Below are positions 25,296-35,473 of a stretch of 64,000 nt of DNA, in pieces. Made by a program: the position numbers and the translations under genes. Numbering within the stretch: position 1 is the first letter of the stretch; each line of letters begins with the position of its first letter. The DNA comes from Jannaschia helgolandensis (GTDB lineage: Bacteria > Pseudomonadota > Alphaproteobacteria > Rhodobacterales > Rhodobacteraceae), in contig NZ_FNZQ01000002.1 in NCBI RefSeq assembly GCF_900109285.1, positions 124,001 to 188,000 of the forward strand, read 5' to 3'. The notes under the pieces were generated by a model. The model was given only the letters and a program-made list of their open reading frames with translations, was not told the DNA's origin and made no database searches.

Positions 25296-25797
25296 CGGCT
25301 CGGCGGCGCGTCATGACCTGCATCGCAGCGACCATCACGATGCCATAGAGAACGTGGCCCACCAGGGCGACCCAGGTGATGCCCGTGAATCCGAGGAAGA
25401 ACGGCAAACCGGCGATTGCGGTGATCCCGCCGATGGCGAAAATCCACAAGCCGAAGCCGTAGACCGCCGAAGCCAGCGGCCAGCCACCCGGCGCGCCGGT
25501 CACGCGCACCCAGATCGGCGCGAAGATAAAAAGCCAACCGACCGGATAACCGATCAATCCGACAAGATAGAAATGCATGAAGTAGCCCGCGAAATCGTTG
25601 TTGGGCAGACCGAGCGCGCCGAGCAGGCTCTTGGCGAGGCCGTGGGGCGAGAGATTGGCGAAGCCGAGGCCGGGGCTGAGGATCTGCCCCCAGAAATCAA
25701 AGGCGACCGTACCGAAGAAACCACCGATGAACATCAGGCCGAGCGTGGCAGCGGTCAACGGCGGAAAGACGGCGGGCATGGCGTTGGTACGTGTCAT
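25288..25797 (-). CDS. Multi-spanning membrane protein of unknown function
   Basis: 169 residues with about four or five hydrophobic segments (LGLMFIGGFFGTVAF, YFMHFYLVGLIGYPVGWLFI, GFGLWIFAIGGITAIAGLPFF, WVALVGHVLYGIVMVAAMQ) and a basic C-terminus TRRRAVI. The start at 25797 begins a compact reading with MTRTNAMPAVFPPL; the longer frame adds an unlikely tail. I recognise it as a type seen in Rhodobacteraceae but know no function. It stands alone between aroG and the PAS gene. Confidence 0.75.
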   Translation of the reverse strand: MTRTNAMPAVFPPLTAATLGLMFIGGFFGTVAFDFWGQILSPGLGFANLSPHGLAKSLLGALGLPNNDFAGYFMHFYLVGLIGYPVGWLFIFAPIWVRVTGAPGGWPLASAVYGFGLWIFAIGGITAIAGLPFFLGFTGITWVALVGHVLYGIVMVAAMQVMTRRRAVI

Positions 25798-26033
25798 GGG
25801 GGTCTCGCTTTTAAGGCTGTGCAATTGTGCTTGTGACCTCGCTTGCCCCCAAGTCAACGATCCAAGCCACTGGATCACATGGCATTGACCGGCCGTCATC
25901 TATGGCTCACGGGTCCGCGACTGCCGATGACACTCCTGTTACAGAGCACCCTTCGGCAGCGGCGTCCGTGCTGACCCGGCCTGATACATCCGCGCGACCG
26001 ACCGTTTCAGGCCAGTCACGCGCTATGGGCCGG

Positions 26034-27437
26034 TCACGATGCCGCGCGCATCCGATCCTGCCGCAAAGCGGACAGTTCGTCGGCCACCAGAAACGCCAGT
26101 TCCAGCGATTGCGAGGCGTTCAGGCGCGGGTCGCAGGCCGTGTGATAGCGGTCCGACAGATCCTCGTCGGTGACGGCACGCACACCGCCTGTGCATTCGG
26201 TCACGTCCTGCCCCGTCATCTCGAAATGAACGCCGCCGGGGATGGTGCCATGGTCGCGGTGGACGGCGAAGAATTCCCGCACTTCGGCCAGCACGCTGTC
26301 GAAGGGTCGCGTTTTATAGCCCGAGGGAGACTTGATCGTGTTGCCGTGCATCGCATCGCAGGTCCAGACGACATTTGCGCCCATCTCCTGCACCTGCTTG
26401 ATCAGGCGCGGCAGATGTTCGGCCACCTTGCCCGCGCCGAACCGCGCGATCAGGGTCAGGCGACCCATCTCGTTCTGGGGGTTCAGCGTTTCGATCAATT
26501 GCTTCAGATCTTCGGCGGTCGTCGTCGGACCGCACTTCAGCCCGATCGGATTCATGACGCCGCGACAGAATTCCACATGTGCGCCATCGGGTTGCCGCGT
26601 GCGATCACCGATCCAGATCATGTGACCCGATCCGGCAAGCCAATCGCCGGGGTGAGTGCTGTCCTCGCGGCACAGTGCCTCTTCGTATTCCAGCAACAGC
26701 GCCTCGTGCGAGGTATAGAAATCGACCGTCGACAGTTCCGCATTGGTGTCCGACGTCAGGCCCGCGGCGGTCAGGAAATCCAGCGTGTCCTGAATGCGGT
26801 CGGCCATGTCGCGATACTGCGCCGCCCGCTCTCCGCTTGCGAAATCCAGTGTCCATTGATGCACCTGATGCACATCCGCGAAGCCGCCCTTGGAGAAGGC
26901 ACGCAGCAGGTTGAGCGTCGCGGCGGCCTGCGTGTAGGCGTCCAGCATCTTTGACGGGTCAGGAATGCGGGCCTCGGGCGTGAAGGCCAGCTCGTTGATG
27001 ATATCGCCACGATAGCTCGGCAACTCCGTACCGTCGCGTATTTCGGTGGGCGCCGATCGTGGCTTGGCGAACTGGCCTGCCATTCGACCCAGCTTGACGA
27101 CCGGCACCTTGGCTCCGAACGTCAGGACCATCGCCATCTGCAACATGACCTTGAAGGTGTCGCGAATGTTGTTGCTGCTGAATTCCGCAAAACTTTCGGC
27201 GCAATCGCCGCCCTGCAACAGGAAGGCTTCACCGCGTCCGGCAGCCGCCAGTTCTGACTTCAGCGTCCGCGCTTCGCCTGCGAAAACCAGCAGGGGGTGG
27301 CGGCCCAGCTTGGCCTCGACCGCGCTCAGTGCATCGGCGTCTGGATAGTCCGGCATCTGGACGCGCGGCTTCGCGCGCCAGCTCGACTTCGACCAATCGC
27401 CCATCTGTGCGTTCTGGTGTGTCTTGTCGTGTGCCAT
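26034..27437 (-). CDS. aroG: 3-deoxy-7-phosphoheptulonate (DAHP) synthase, class II
   Basis: First enzyme of aromatic amino-acid synthesis, joining PEP and erythrose 4-phosphate. 467 residues of the plant/mycobacterial class II type, not the E. coli AroF/G/H type. Recognised by [20 protein letters not shown], the metal-binding cysteine in [30 protein letters not shown], and [14 protein letters not shown] lies before the ATG at 27437, which was preferred over longer in-frame starts. It is divergent from the GlxA-type regulator; feedback control cannot be read from the sequence. Confidence 0.93.
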   Translation of the reverse strand: MAHDKTHQNAQMGDWSKSSWRAKPRVQMPDYPDADALSAVEAKLGRHPLLVFAGEARTLKSELAAAGRGEAFLLQGGDCAESFAEFSSNNIRDTFKVMLQMAMVLTFGAKVPVVKLGRMAGQFAKPRSAPTEIRDGTELPSYRGDIINELAFTPEARIPDPSKMLDAYTQAAATLNLLRAFSKGGFADVHQVHQWTLDFASGERAAQYRDMADRIQDTLDFLTAAGLTSDTNAELSTVDFYTSHEALLLEYEEALCREDSTHPGDWLAGSGHMIWIGDRTRQPDGAHVEFCRGVMNPIGLKCGPTTTAEDLKQLIETLNPQNEMGRLTLIARFGAGKVAEHLPRLIKQVQEMGANVVWTCDAMHGNTIKSPSGYKTRPFDSVLAEVREFFAVHRDHGTIPGGVHFEMTGQDVTECTGGVRAVTDEDLSDRYHTACDPRLNASQSLELAFLVADELSALRQDRMRAAS

Positions 27438-27600
27438 GTGTCTATTCCCTCTGGCCGGATTCGAGGCTCGTGCGATAGCCCATTCATTGCGCCGCCGCAA
27501 ATGCCGGATTGGCTTGATCCTTGGCGAATGTTGCGCGTAGGCGTCGTCTGGGGGATTGATGCGACTCGATGGGTCGATCACGCAAAGGGAGGCCGTGCCG

Positions 27601-28611
27601 ATGGCGGGTCACGCAACGGCCAAGCTCGGCACTGCGCCGGAGACATCGGCTGTGGTCGCGCCAGAGCGTCCGCACCATTTTGTCTTTGTTCTGCTGGATC
27701 AGTTCACGTTGCTATGCCTTGCCAGCGCACTGGATGCCCTGCGACTGGCCAACCGGATGTCGGGCACGAACCTTTATACATGGTCGCTGGTTGGCGAAGG
27801 CGGCAAGACGGCAACCTGTTCGGCGGGCACAAAATTCGTCCTGGACGGCGATCTTGTTCCTCTCGAACGGAACGACACGGTTCTGGTCGTCGGCGGAGTC
27901 AATGTCGGACGGGCCACCACGACGCGACTTCAAAGCTGGCTGCGGCGCGAGGCACGGCGCGGCGGCATGATCGCGGGGCTGTGCACTGCCGCGTGGTCGC
28001 TGGCGGCCAGCGGTCTTCTGGATGGCAAGCGCGCGACGATCCACTGGGAGAATCAGGACGGATTTGCCGAAGATTTCCCCGATATCGAACTGACCAAGGC
28101 GGTCTTCACCATCGACGGCAAGCGGATCACCACGGCGGGCGGCACCGCATCGGTCGACCTGATGCTGCACCTGATCGCCCGCGATTTCGGCGAGGATCTG
28201 GCCGCGCAGGTTGCCGATCAGATGATCTATTCCTCGATCCGCACCGACCAGGATACTCAACGCCTGTCGATCCCGACGCGCATCGGTGTCCGCCATCCCC
28301 GCCTGTCCCATGTCATCCGCGAGATGGAGCAGTCGATCGAAGACCCGGTCAGCCCGGCCAGGCTGGCCGCAGACGTCGGCATGTCCACGCGTCAACTGGA
28401 GCGTCTGTTTCGCCGGTATCTTGATCGCAGCCCCAAGCGATATTACATGGAACTGCGCCTTGGCCGCGCCCGCAACCTGCTGATGCAGACCGATATGTCC
28501 ATCATCAACGTGGCACTTGCCTGCGGCTTCACCTCGCCCTCACACTTCTCAAAATGCTATCGCGCGCATTACGGCACCACCCCCTACCGCGAACGGGGCA
28601 CCCATAGCTGA
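27601..28611 (+). CDS. GlxA-type AraC-family regulator with DJ-1/PfpI domain
   Basis: 336 residues: N-terminal DJ-1/PfpI-like domain (about 25-195, with the nucleophile-elbow-like [15 protein letters not shown]) and C-terminal AraC helix-turn-helix (about 230-330, with [21 protein letters not shown] and [18 protein letters not shown]). Such proteins regulate, for example, carnitine or glycine-betaine catabolism or arginine genes. AAAGGGAGG precedes the ATG at 27601. No target operon is adjacent, so the inducer is unknown. Confidence 0.88.
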   Translation: MAGHATAKLGTAPETSAVVAPERPHHFVFVLLDQFTLLCLASALDALRLANRMSGTNLYTWSLVGEGGKTATCSAGTKFVLDGDLVPLERNDTVLVVGGVNVGRATTTRLQSWLRREARRGGMIAGLCTAAWSLAASGLLDGKRATIHWENQDGFAEDFPDIELTKAVFTIDGKRITTAGGTASVDLMLHLIARDFGEDLAAQVADQMIYSSIRTDQDTQRLSIPTRIGVRHPRLSHVIREMEQSIEDPVSPARLAADVGMSTRQLERLFRRYLDRSPKRYYMELRLGRARNLLMQTDMSIINVALACGFTSPSHFSKCYRAHYGTTPYRERGTHS

Positions 28612-28622
28612 CGCCCCTTGTG

Positions 28623-28883
28623 TCAGCGTTCGATGCGCGCCGCCCGACCGCCGCGCCGCCCGGTGCGCACAGGCTCGCCCAATCCTTCGCGCAACACTTC
28701 GGTCATCGGGTGATCGCCCCGCCCGACCAGCAGCCGCTCGATGGCCGGGCCGGTATCGCCCGAGAGGCTCAGCGCCCAGTCGAGAAAGATCGAACGGCAT
28801 TCGGCCTTGTCGATTCCGTCGATGCGATAGGCGTCTGCGATCAACCCCTTGGGATCGTCCGGTCCCTGTCCATCCTTGGCCAT
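28623..28883 (-). CDS. Conserved small protein of unknown function
   Basis: 86 residues, no signal or membrane segment. Acidic first half with IDGIDKAECRSIFLDWALSL, then a basic tail RTGRRGGRAARIER. A good ribosome site, GAGGAGACAGGG, precedes the ATG, and the gene lies 61 bases after glnE on the same strand, so it is likely translated. No domain recognised. Confidence 0.7.
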   Translation of the reverse strand: MAKDGQGPDDPKGLIADAYRIDGIDKAECRSIFLDWALSLSGDTGPAIERLLVGRGDHPMTEVLREGLGEPVRTGRRGGRAARIER

Positions 28884-28944
28884 CCCTGTCTCCTCATGCG
28901 CCAGACCCGCAGCTAGCGCAGCCCCGCACGTCCGTCCAGCGCAG

Positions 28945-31668
28945 CTATTTCAGCGCCTCGTCAATGACCGCCGCCGCCTGGGCCGCCGCCGCATCGCAGG
29001 CTGCCGTGACTGCCGCCAGATCGGGCAGATCCATGCCGTGCGCCACGAAGGCTTCGCCGCCTGCGCCCAGATCGCCGGGCGGGTCGGCATCGGTCAGCAG
29101 CCGCAGCATCTGGTTGACCCGTGACAAATGTTCATGCGCCCGGGCCAGCACCGCGCGTGTCTCGGGTGTCAGCCAGCCCTCGACGCCCAGCTGCCCGACC
29201 ACGTCCCGTGCCGTGTTCCCCGCAATCAGCGCATGGGCCTGCGCGGCCAGTTCGATGTCCTGCATCCGTCCCGGTCCGGACTTGATCGACAAGCCACCCC
29301 CATGCCGTCCCGCATCAACCAATCGTGCGCGCATGTCGGTCAGGGCCTCGATCACCTCGGCGTCCGTGAAGCGACTGCCCCGAATCACGTCGCAGCGTGC
29401 GCCCTCGACCATCGGCCGCAACGCAGGATCGCCCACGACGACCCGTGCTCGGGTCAACGCCATGTGTTCCCAGACCCATGCTTCGTTGGCCTGATAATTC
29501 AGGAACCCCGACAGCGGCGTCGCCACTGGCCCCTGACGTCCGGAAGGCCGCAACCGCATATCGACCTCGTAGAGTCGCCCCTCGCCCATCGGCGCGGACA
29601 ATGCGGTAATCAGGATCTGCGTGAACTTCGCTGCCCATTGCCGCGGTCCGAGCGCCCGTCTGCCATCGGATTCAGCCAAGTCGTCCGCCCCGTCGTGCAG
29701 CAAAACCAGATCCAGATCCGACCGGGCCGCCAGCCGTCTGGCACCCAGCGATCCCATTCCCATCGCCACCAGCTGCAAACCCGGCACCCGGCCGTATCGA
29801 CGCGCCGTCTCGAAGTCCGTGGCAACCCAGGCCGAGGCCATTACCGCCTCGGCCAGCCGCGCATAGGACGCTCCGGCGTCAATCGGATCGATCAATCCGC
29901 GCAGCATGTGCACGCCGATGCGGAAATGCGCCTCGCGGTGCCATTGGCGAAGACGCGTCAGACGTTCTTCGAAGTCGCCCTCGACGGGCGGCAAGGTCCA
30001 CACATCCGGCAGCGGCTCCAGAAACGTCCCGCCGATCACCGCATCCAGAACGCCTGCGTTCTGGGACAGATATTGCGCCAGGTCGGGGGCGGTGGCGCAG
30101 ATATCCGCCAGCAAATCGACCAGTTTGGGATTGGCCTCGAACAGAGAGAGCACCTGCACACCTGCCGGCAGTCCACGCAGGAACCCGTCAAAGGCGGCCA
30201 GTGCCTCGGACGGTCGGGCCGCGCGCGCCAATGCGGCCAGCAAGCCGGGCCGCAGCCGATGGAAAATCGCCTGCGCCCGGTCAGAGCGCAGCGCCGGATA
30301 GGTCGCCCAGCGGTCGGTCACGGCAGACGCGCCTTCGATGATTTCGCCCACCGGCCCCGCCTTTGCCTGCCCCTGCGATGGCGGCAGGAAGGACGGCACG
30401 GTGATCGCTTCGACCGCGCGCATCCGGTCGCGCAGATCGGTGACGAAACGGTCCACGTCGCCCTCGCCCATGAAACACGCCAACCGCCGCAACCGCTCCG
30501 GGTCGCGTGGAATGCGGTGCGTCTGGGCGTCCTGCACCATCTGCACCCGATGCTCCACCGATCGAAGATAGCGGTATTGCTCGGACAGGACATCCCGATC
30601 CTGCGGCGTCATCCAGCCGGCCTCGGTCAGACGGTCCATCCCCTCCAACGTGCCGCGCACACGCAGGCGTGGGTCGCGTCCTCCGGCGATGATCTGCTGC
30701 GTCTGGGTCAGGAATTCGATCTCCCGGATACCGCCCTGCCCCAGTTTCACGTCGTGGCCCGGCACGTCCCATTCGCCCGCCAGCCCCTTGTGGTCGCGGA
30801 TGCGGCGGCGCATGTCGTGCGCCTCCTCGACGACGGCGAAATCGAGGTGCCGTCGCCAGACGAAGGGGGTCAGCCGTTCCAGAAATCCCTCGCCTGCCGC
30901 CTTGGCCCCGGCACAGGCGCGCGCCTTTATCCAGGCCGCCCGCTCCCATGTGCGGCCCATGGCTTCGTAATACCGCTCTGCGGCTTCCATCGACAGAACG
31001 ATGGGCGTCGATCCGGGATCGGGCCGCAGCCGAAGATCAGTCCGAAAAACGTAACCCTCGGCGGTTATGTCTGACATCGCGCCCATCGCCGTCCGCGCCG
31101 CTTTCAGAAGAATCGCGCGGGCCGTGCCGTAATCCGATGGGTCATATCCCGACTCGTCGAACAGGAGGACCAGGTCTATGTCGCTGGAATAGTTCAACTC
31201 TCCCGCGCCCATCTTGCCCATCGCGATGGCAACCAGCCCGCCATCGCCCGTCACCGGGCCTTTGGCGTGCCGCGCCAATCCATAGGCCAGCGCGCGATTG
31301 AGCGCCGCATCCGCAAAGCGCGTCCAGCCCGCCGTCGCCTGCATTACCGGCCAGACCCCGCCCAGTTCGGCCAACCCAACCAACAGGGCCGCCCGCCGCT
31401 TGGCCTGTCGCAGTGCGGCTTTCGGGTCGCCGTCGATGGCGTCGATATCAGCAAGTAATGCGGCCAATGCCGCATCCGGTTCGCGGTCCCAAAGGTCTGT
31501 CAGCCAGTCCCTTTCCCGCTCCATCGTGGCGGCCAGAAACGGACTGCACCCCGCCGTGCCCGCGATCAGCGGAGCAACTTCTGGCGGTGGCGACAAAATC
31601 GCGACGGCAACCTGTCCGGCCTCTGCGTCGAAGGGGATCGGTGTGCGGGTGATACGGCTGCGAAACAT
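28945..31668 (-). CDS. glnE: Bifunctional glutamine synthetase adenylyltransferase/deadenylase
   Basis: Switches glutamine synthetase off and on by adding and removing AMP in response to PII. 907 residues (E. coli form 946). Two nucleotidyltransferase domains are visible: the first with AMGKMGAGELNYSSDIDLVLLFD near residue 145, the second with MGMGSLGARRLAARSDLDLVLLHD near 640. The metal-binding aspartates of both (SDIDLV and SDLDLV) are intact, so both activities should be present. GGAG lies before the ATG at 31668. It precedes the small conserved gene on the same strand. Confidence 0.93.
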   Translation of the reverse strand: MFRSRITRTPIPFDAEAGQVAVAILSPPPEVAPLIAGTAGCSPFLAATMERERDWLTDLWDREPDAALAALLADIDAIDGDPKAALRQAKRRAALLVGLAELGGVWPVMQATAGWTRFADAALNRALAYGLARHAKGPVTGDGGLVAIAMGKMGAGELNYSSDIDLVLLFDESGYDPSDYGTARAILLKAARTAMGAMSDITAEGYVFRTDLRLRPDPGSTPIVLSMEAAERYYEAMGRTWERAAWIKARACAGAKAAGEGFLERLTPFVWRRHLDFAVVEEAHDMRRRIRDHKGLAGEWDVPGHDVKLGQGGIREIEFLTQTQQIIAGGRDPRLRVRGTLEGMDRLTEAGWMTPQDRDVLSEQYRYLRSVEHRVQMVQDAQTHRIPRDPERLRRLACFMGEGDVDRFVTDLRDRMRAVEAITVPSFLPPSQGQAKAGPVGEIIEGASAVTDRWATYPALRSDRAQAIFHRLRPGLLAALARAARPSEALAAFDGFLRGLPAGVQVLSLFEANPKLVDLLADICATAPDLAQYLSQNAGVLDAVIGGTFLEPLPDVWTLPPVEGDFEERLTRLRQWHREAHFRIGVHMLRGLIDPIDAGASYARLAEAVMASAWVATDFETARRYGRVPGLQLVAMGMGSLGARRLAARSDLDLVLLHDGADDLAESDGRRALGPRQWAAKFTQILITALSAPMGEGRLYEVDMRLRPSGRQGPVATPLSGFLNYQANEAWVWEHMALTRARVVVGDPALRPMVEGARCDVIRGSRFTDAEVIEALTDMRARLVDAGRHGGGLSIKSGPGRMQDIELAAQAHALIAGNTARDVVGQLGVEGWLTPETRAVLARAHEHLSRVNQMLRLLTDADPPGDLGAGGEAFVAHGMDLPDLAAVTAACDAAAAQAAAVIDEALK

Positions 31669-31720
31669 CGCTCCGGTCTGACCCCTTGGCAGCGTCGGCG
31701 TCAACGGGCAGATATCCGAT

Positions 31721-31909
31721 ATGAGCAAGAGTTTTCGCCGCGTTCTCACCGCACTGAGTGCAGCAGGTATCCCGTCCGAGCCTGTCGAACTGGGCGAGTG
31801 CCGTACTGCGCGGCAGGCCGCCGCGGCATGTCTTCCCGATCGCACCCGGATCACTGGTGAAGTTGACGGGAGCAACCGTTGCGGATTTTATCTGAACGTC
31901 ACGTCATAA
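31721..31909 (+). pseudogene. Possible 5' remnant of a YbaK/ProX-type aminoacyl-tRNA deacylase gene
   Basis: 62-codon frame whose first 37 residues, MSKSFRRVLTALSAAG and then PVELGECRTARQAAAA, look like the N-terminus of YbaK/EbsC-family proteins, which normally begin MSKSxxRV and continue with TRTAxxAAxA. After that the match stops and the frame ends 7 bases before the convergent sufS stop, where a full protein would need about 100 more residues. It may be a truncated relic or a coincidence; no ribosome site is obvious. Confidence 0.35.
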
Positions 31910-31916
31910 CCAACTG

Positions 31917-33137
31917 TCACGAAAACAGATCGTGGCAAAGCTCCAGCGCATCGACCAGCGTATCGACCTCCGACCGCGTGTTATATACTCCGAAGCTGGC
32001 CCGACAGGTGGCCGTGACCCCCAGGTGTTCCATAAGCGGCTGGGCACAATGATGCCCGGCCCGAACCGCCACGCCCTTCTTGTCGAGTACCGTCGATATG
32101 TCGTGCGCATGCGCCTGACCGGTCAGGGTGAAGCTGAAAATCGCGGCCTTGGTCGGTGAATTTCCCTGCACATTCAGCCAGTTAAGTCCGCCCAGACGGC
32201 TTCGGGCGTAATCCCGCAGATCGGCCTCATGTGTGGCGATAGCATTCATGCCAAGGTCCATCATCCACTCCAGTGCAGCCCCCAGACCGATGGTCTGGAC
32301 GATGCCGGGGGTGCCTGCCTCGAACTTCATCGGCGGATCGTTCCACGTCACTGTATCGCGATGAACCTCGCGGATCATATCGCCGCCCCCCATGAAGGGA
32401 ATCATCTCGGCCAGGCGCTCGGGTTTAATGAAAACTGCACCGGAACCGCTTGGCCCGTATAACTTATGCCCTGTAATCGCATAGAAATCGCACCCGATGT
32501 CAGCCACATCCACGGGCATATGGACGGCCCCCTGCGATCCGTCCACGACGACCGGAACGCCCCGCGCCCGCGCCCCGGCACAGATGGTTTTTACATCAAC
32601 TACGGTTCCCAAAACGTTGGAAAGATGTGTAATCGCGATCAGTCTGGTGCGGTCCGTCATGGCATCCAGCACCGCCTGCGGGTCCAGATCGCCGCGCGCA
32701 TCCGTATCGACCCAGACCAGCTTGACGCCCAGCCTTTCACGCAGAAAGTGCCAGGGCACGATATTTGCGTGATGCTCCATGATCGACAGGATGATCTCGT
32801 CGCCCGCCTGCAAACGTGGAGCGGCCCAGGCATAGCTGATCAGGTTCATTGCCTCGGTCGTGCCGGTGGTGAAGACGATGTGGTCTTCCGACGGCGCGTT
32901 CAGGAACCGCGCGACCGTGCCGCGCACGGCTTCGTAATTCTCGGTCGAAATCGTCGAGAGCGTATGCAGGCCTCTGTGAACGTTTGAGTATTCCTCACCA
33001 TAGGCGCGCTGGATCGTATCCAGCACAACCTGTGGCTTCTGCGCGGATGCCCCATTGTCCAGATAGGTCAGCGGCTTGCCGTTGATCTGTCGCGACAGAA
33101 TTGGAAACTGCGCGCGGATAGCGTCGATATCGATCAT
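31917..33137 (-). CDS. sufS: Cysteine desulfurase SufS
   Basis: PLP enzyme supplying sulfur for Fe-S cluster assembly, 406 residues, group II desulfurase. PLP lysine K225 is in AITGHKLYGPSG, and the catalytic cysteine C378 is in TATCRASFGVYN, following GHHCAQPLM. The start overlaps the preceding Yip1 stop (ATGA). It is the last gene of the suf operon. SufS normally needs SufE or SufU as sulfur acceptor; neither is seen in the window. Confidence 0.94.
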   Translation of the reverse strand: MIDIDAIRAQFPILSRQINGKPLTYLDNGASAQKPQVVLDTIQRAYGEEYSNVHRGLHTLSTISTENYEAVRGTVARFLNAPSEDHIVFTTGTTEAMNLISYAWAAPRLQAGDEIILSIMEHHANIVPWHFLRERLGVKLVWVDTDARGDLDPQAVLDAMTDRTRLIAITHLSNVLGTVVDVKTICAGARARGVPVVVDGSQGAVHMPVDVADIGCDFYAITGHKLYGPSGSGAVFIKPERLAEMIPFMGGGDMIREVHRDTVTWNDPPMKFEAGTPGIVQTIGLGAALEWMMDLGMNAIATHEADLRDYARSRLGGLNWLNVQGNSPTKAAIFSFTLTGQAHAHDISTVLDKKGVAVRAGHHCAQPLMEHLGVTATCRASFGVYNTRSEVDTLVDALELCHDLFS

Positions 33138-33739
33138 GGCAGCGGTCCTCCGAGCGACAGATAGATCAGGCCCGATACGATCGGTCCCACGAAATAGGCG
33201 ACGAGGAAGGCGCCGCCTGCAATCAGCAGTGCCGTCAGCCAATCATCCAGCCGATGCAACACGCGGACAACGACGACAAGGACCAGCAATGTCGCAGAGA
33301 AGCCGATGAAGAAAAACGGCCCATAGGTATCGATCCCCGTCGCAAGCGCGAAGACCCAGGTGCCCATCTGGACCAGTTCGAACAGCAGGAGGGCAAGCGC
33401 ATATGCGACCATTAACCAGATCGCTTCGGCGGCTGTGGCCCGGCTCCTGGCGAACCAGCGCCCCAGCAGAAGCCCCGCACCCGCCATCGCGAACACGGTG
33501 ATCACATCGCGCATCGCACCGAACAGCGCACCGAACTGCCGCTTGCCCTGCGGCGTATGCGGAAAGGCCAAGGGCCCGTAGGTATAGTCCACGATGGTCA
33601 TCAGCAACGTTGTCCCCACCAGCGCCATGGCCGCAATGCGAACCGGAGGTGTGGTGGCCCGCATCCCGTCGAGCGCGCCGACGGGGTCAGACAGGAAACC
33701 GCCGATTGCCCCGGTCAGCCCCGATATCTCATGTCTCAC
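33134..33739 (-). CDS. Yip1-family membrane protein (second copy in the suf operon)
   Basis: 201 residues, about five hydrophobic segments (for example RIAAMALVGTTLLMTIVDY, VITVFAMAGAGLLLGRWFA, LMVAYALALLLFELVQMG, FFFIGFSATLLVLVVVVR). It begins with GTG, and the GTGA overlap with the preceding gene implies translational coupling. It ends in overlap with the sufS start. Yip1-type domains are of unknown function in bacteria; membrane tethering of the Suf machinery is only a guess. Confidence 0.8.
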   Translation of the reverse strand: MRHEISGLTGAIGGFLSDPVGALDGMRATTPPVRIAAMALVGTTLLMTIVDYTYGPLAFPHTPQGKRQFGALFGAMRDVITVFAMAGAGLLLGRWFARSRATAAEAIWLMVAYALALLLFELVQMGTWVFALATGIDTYGPFFFIGFSATLLVLVVVVRVLHRLDDWLTALLIAGGAFLVAYFVGPIVSGLIYLSLGGPLP

Positions 33740-34218
33740 ACCGAATATTCCGCCACATAGAGGGAACTGAGCCAGATCCAGAAGAACCCCGCGAAGGTCA
33801 CCAGACCGACCGCTGAAAGGGCGGGACCTGGCCCGATGAAGCCCGCCGTCAACCCGTTGAGCAACATTGCCGGAGACACCGCGAGAAGCGCCCAGAAAAG
33901 TGAAATCCGCGCACCCAGGCCCGTGCCGCGACCGCCAAACAGCCGGGCGGCCACGTGGCTGATCAATGCCAGAATATAGAACAGCAAGGGTGCCAGAAAG
34001 ACCCAGGCCATCAACGTCCCCCCCATCAGAATCATGAAATCCTCGTCCCGAAGGAAGGCTTCGCGCGACAGGCGGGGCAATTGCGAGACAAAGACCAGTG
34101 AACAGCCGACCATGAGGAATACGAAGGCCGTGTCATCGCGCAGGCCGCGAGCCAGATGTTCGGCCATCACGACGCGCGGACGCAGCCATGCGCGGGGAAT
34201 ATCGCGGGTGACCGACAC
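33736..34218 (-). CDS. Yip1-family membrane protein (first copy in the suf operon)
   Basis: 160 residues counting from the GTG at 34218, which lies 1 base after the sufD stop; this start restores the conserved N-terminus VSVTRDIPRAWLRPR, while the first ATG (34167) would cut it off. Hydrophobic segments follow at FVFLMVGCSLVFVSQ, LMAWVFLAPLLFYILALI, ISLFWALLAVSPAMLL and LVTFAGFFWIWLSSL. Paired with the next gene, a second Yip1-type protein. Function unknown. Confidence 0.78.
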   Translation of the reverse strand: MSVTRDIPRAWLRPRVVMAEHLARGLRDDTAFVFLMVGCSLVFVSQLPRLSREAFLRDEDFMILMGGTLMAWVFLAPLLFYILALISHVAARLFGGRGTGLGARISLFWALLAVSPAMLLNGLTAGFIGPGPALSAVGLVTFAGFFWIWLSSLYVAEYSV

Positions 34219-34219
34219 G

Positions 34220-35473
34220 TCAGTGCCGCGATAGCCAGTCGGCGAGAACCGCGCCGATATGGGCACGCAGATCCTCGTCGGCGATTTCCTCAACCGCCTC
34301 GGCCATGAACGACAGCACCAGCAGGTCTGTCGCCACCCGTTTGGGCACCCCACGCGAACGCAGGTAGAACAGCGCCGTCTCGTCGATCGCGCCTGTCGTG
34401 GACCCATGCGAACAGGCCACGTCGTCGGCATAGATTTCCAGCTCCGGCTTGGCGAGGAACTGTGCGTCGTCGTCCAGCAGAAGGGCCTGGCTGATCTGAT
34501 AGCCATCGGTTTTCTGAGCGCCTTCACGCACCAGGATCTTGCCCTGGAACACGCCAGTTGCCCCGTCGCGCAGGACCTTCTTGAACACCTGACGGCTTTC
34601 GCCGTTCAGCGCGCCGTGAGTCACGAAAACCGTATCATCGTGGTGGAAATCGCCCCGCCCGAAGGCCGCGCCGCCGACATGCGCGCTGGCATCGTCGCCG
34701 ACGATTTCCAGAATGGCCTCGTTGCGCGTCAATTGAACGTTGGCCGACAGGGTGAAAGACTTGAATGTCGCGCGCCGACCCAGCCGGGCGAACAGATGGG
34801 TGTCGATCTGCTGCGTCGCGTCGGGTCCCTGCATACGAATATGATGGAACGCGGCGGTGTCGGCCACGTCGACTTCGGTAACGATATTGGACCGTGCGCC
34901 CGCCGAACCCGATTCCAGTACGGTGACGGATGCGTCGGCATCCACCTTGATCAGATGATGCAGGATCGGATCAGTGCCGCCGATGGTGCGGATGTGGATC
35001 GGGCGCGCGACCGGGCCGGTCACGCGGATCGCCAGACCGCCGGTGGCGAAGGCGCTGTTGAGCATGGCAAAAGGCCGCGAAACGGGGCGTGATCCGGCGG
35101 CTTCCAGCGTCGCATACAGGTCGCGTGCCCAGTGGATGTCGGCCTCGGCGGCTTGCGACAGAGTGTTGATCTCGACCCCGTCGGGAGCGCCGTCGGGCAG
35201 GTCGAGCGCATCGCCGTCGATCGTGATCACGTAGGCATCCATTCCGGCGAACGGGTCTTCACCCGGTCCACCCGCGCCCTGCGCAGGCGTCGCCCGATTG
35301 AACGGTGCGGGGTTGGTGTAACGCCAGTATTCGTCGCGTCGTGTCGGCAGGCCAACGGCCTGCAACCGGCCCAACGCATTCTTCCGGGCCGCACCCAGCC
35401 AGCCGCCCCCGGACGGCAGGGTCAGGGCCGCAAGACGCTCATCCGTAGTTATTTTTCGTGCGTCGACCACCAT
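34220..35473 (-). CDS. sufD: Fe-S assembly scaffold protein SufD
   Basis: Subunit of the SufBCD scaffold on which clusters are built. 417 residues, SufBD core (right-handed beta-helix) in the C-terminal half: IRMQGPDATQQIDTH, FTLSANVQLTRNEAILE, FQGKILVREGAQKTDGYQ, and KPELEIYADDVACSHGSTTG near the end with the conserved Cys-His. N-terminal helical part includes YWRYTNPAPFN. The ATG overlaps the sufC stop by one base. Confidence 0.93.
   Translation of the reverse strand: MVVDARKITTDERLAALTLPSGGGWLGAARKNALGRLQAVGLPTRRDEYWRYTNPAPFNRATPAQGAGGPGEDPFAGMDAYVITIDGDALDLPDGAPDGVEINTLSQAAEADIHWARDLYATLEAAGSRPVSRPFAMLNSAFATGGLAIRVTGPVARPIHIRTIGGTDPILHHLIKVDADASVTVLESGSAGARSNIVTEVDVADTAAFHHIRMQGPDATQQIDTHLFARLGRRATFKSFTLSANVQLTRNEAILEIVGDDASAHVGGAAFGRGDFHHDDTVFVTHGALNGESRQVFKKVLRDGATGVFQGKILVREGAQKTDGYQISQALLLDDDAQFLAKPELEIYADDVACSHGSTTGAIDETALFYLRSRGVPKRVATDLLVLSFMAEAVEEIADEDLRAHIGAVLADWLSRH

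Noticed and set aside
29128-31074. Long open frame opposite glnE (648 codons)
   Set aside because: Antisense to a clear glnE; rich in R, H, Q and P and lacks any motif.
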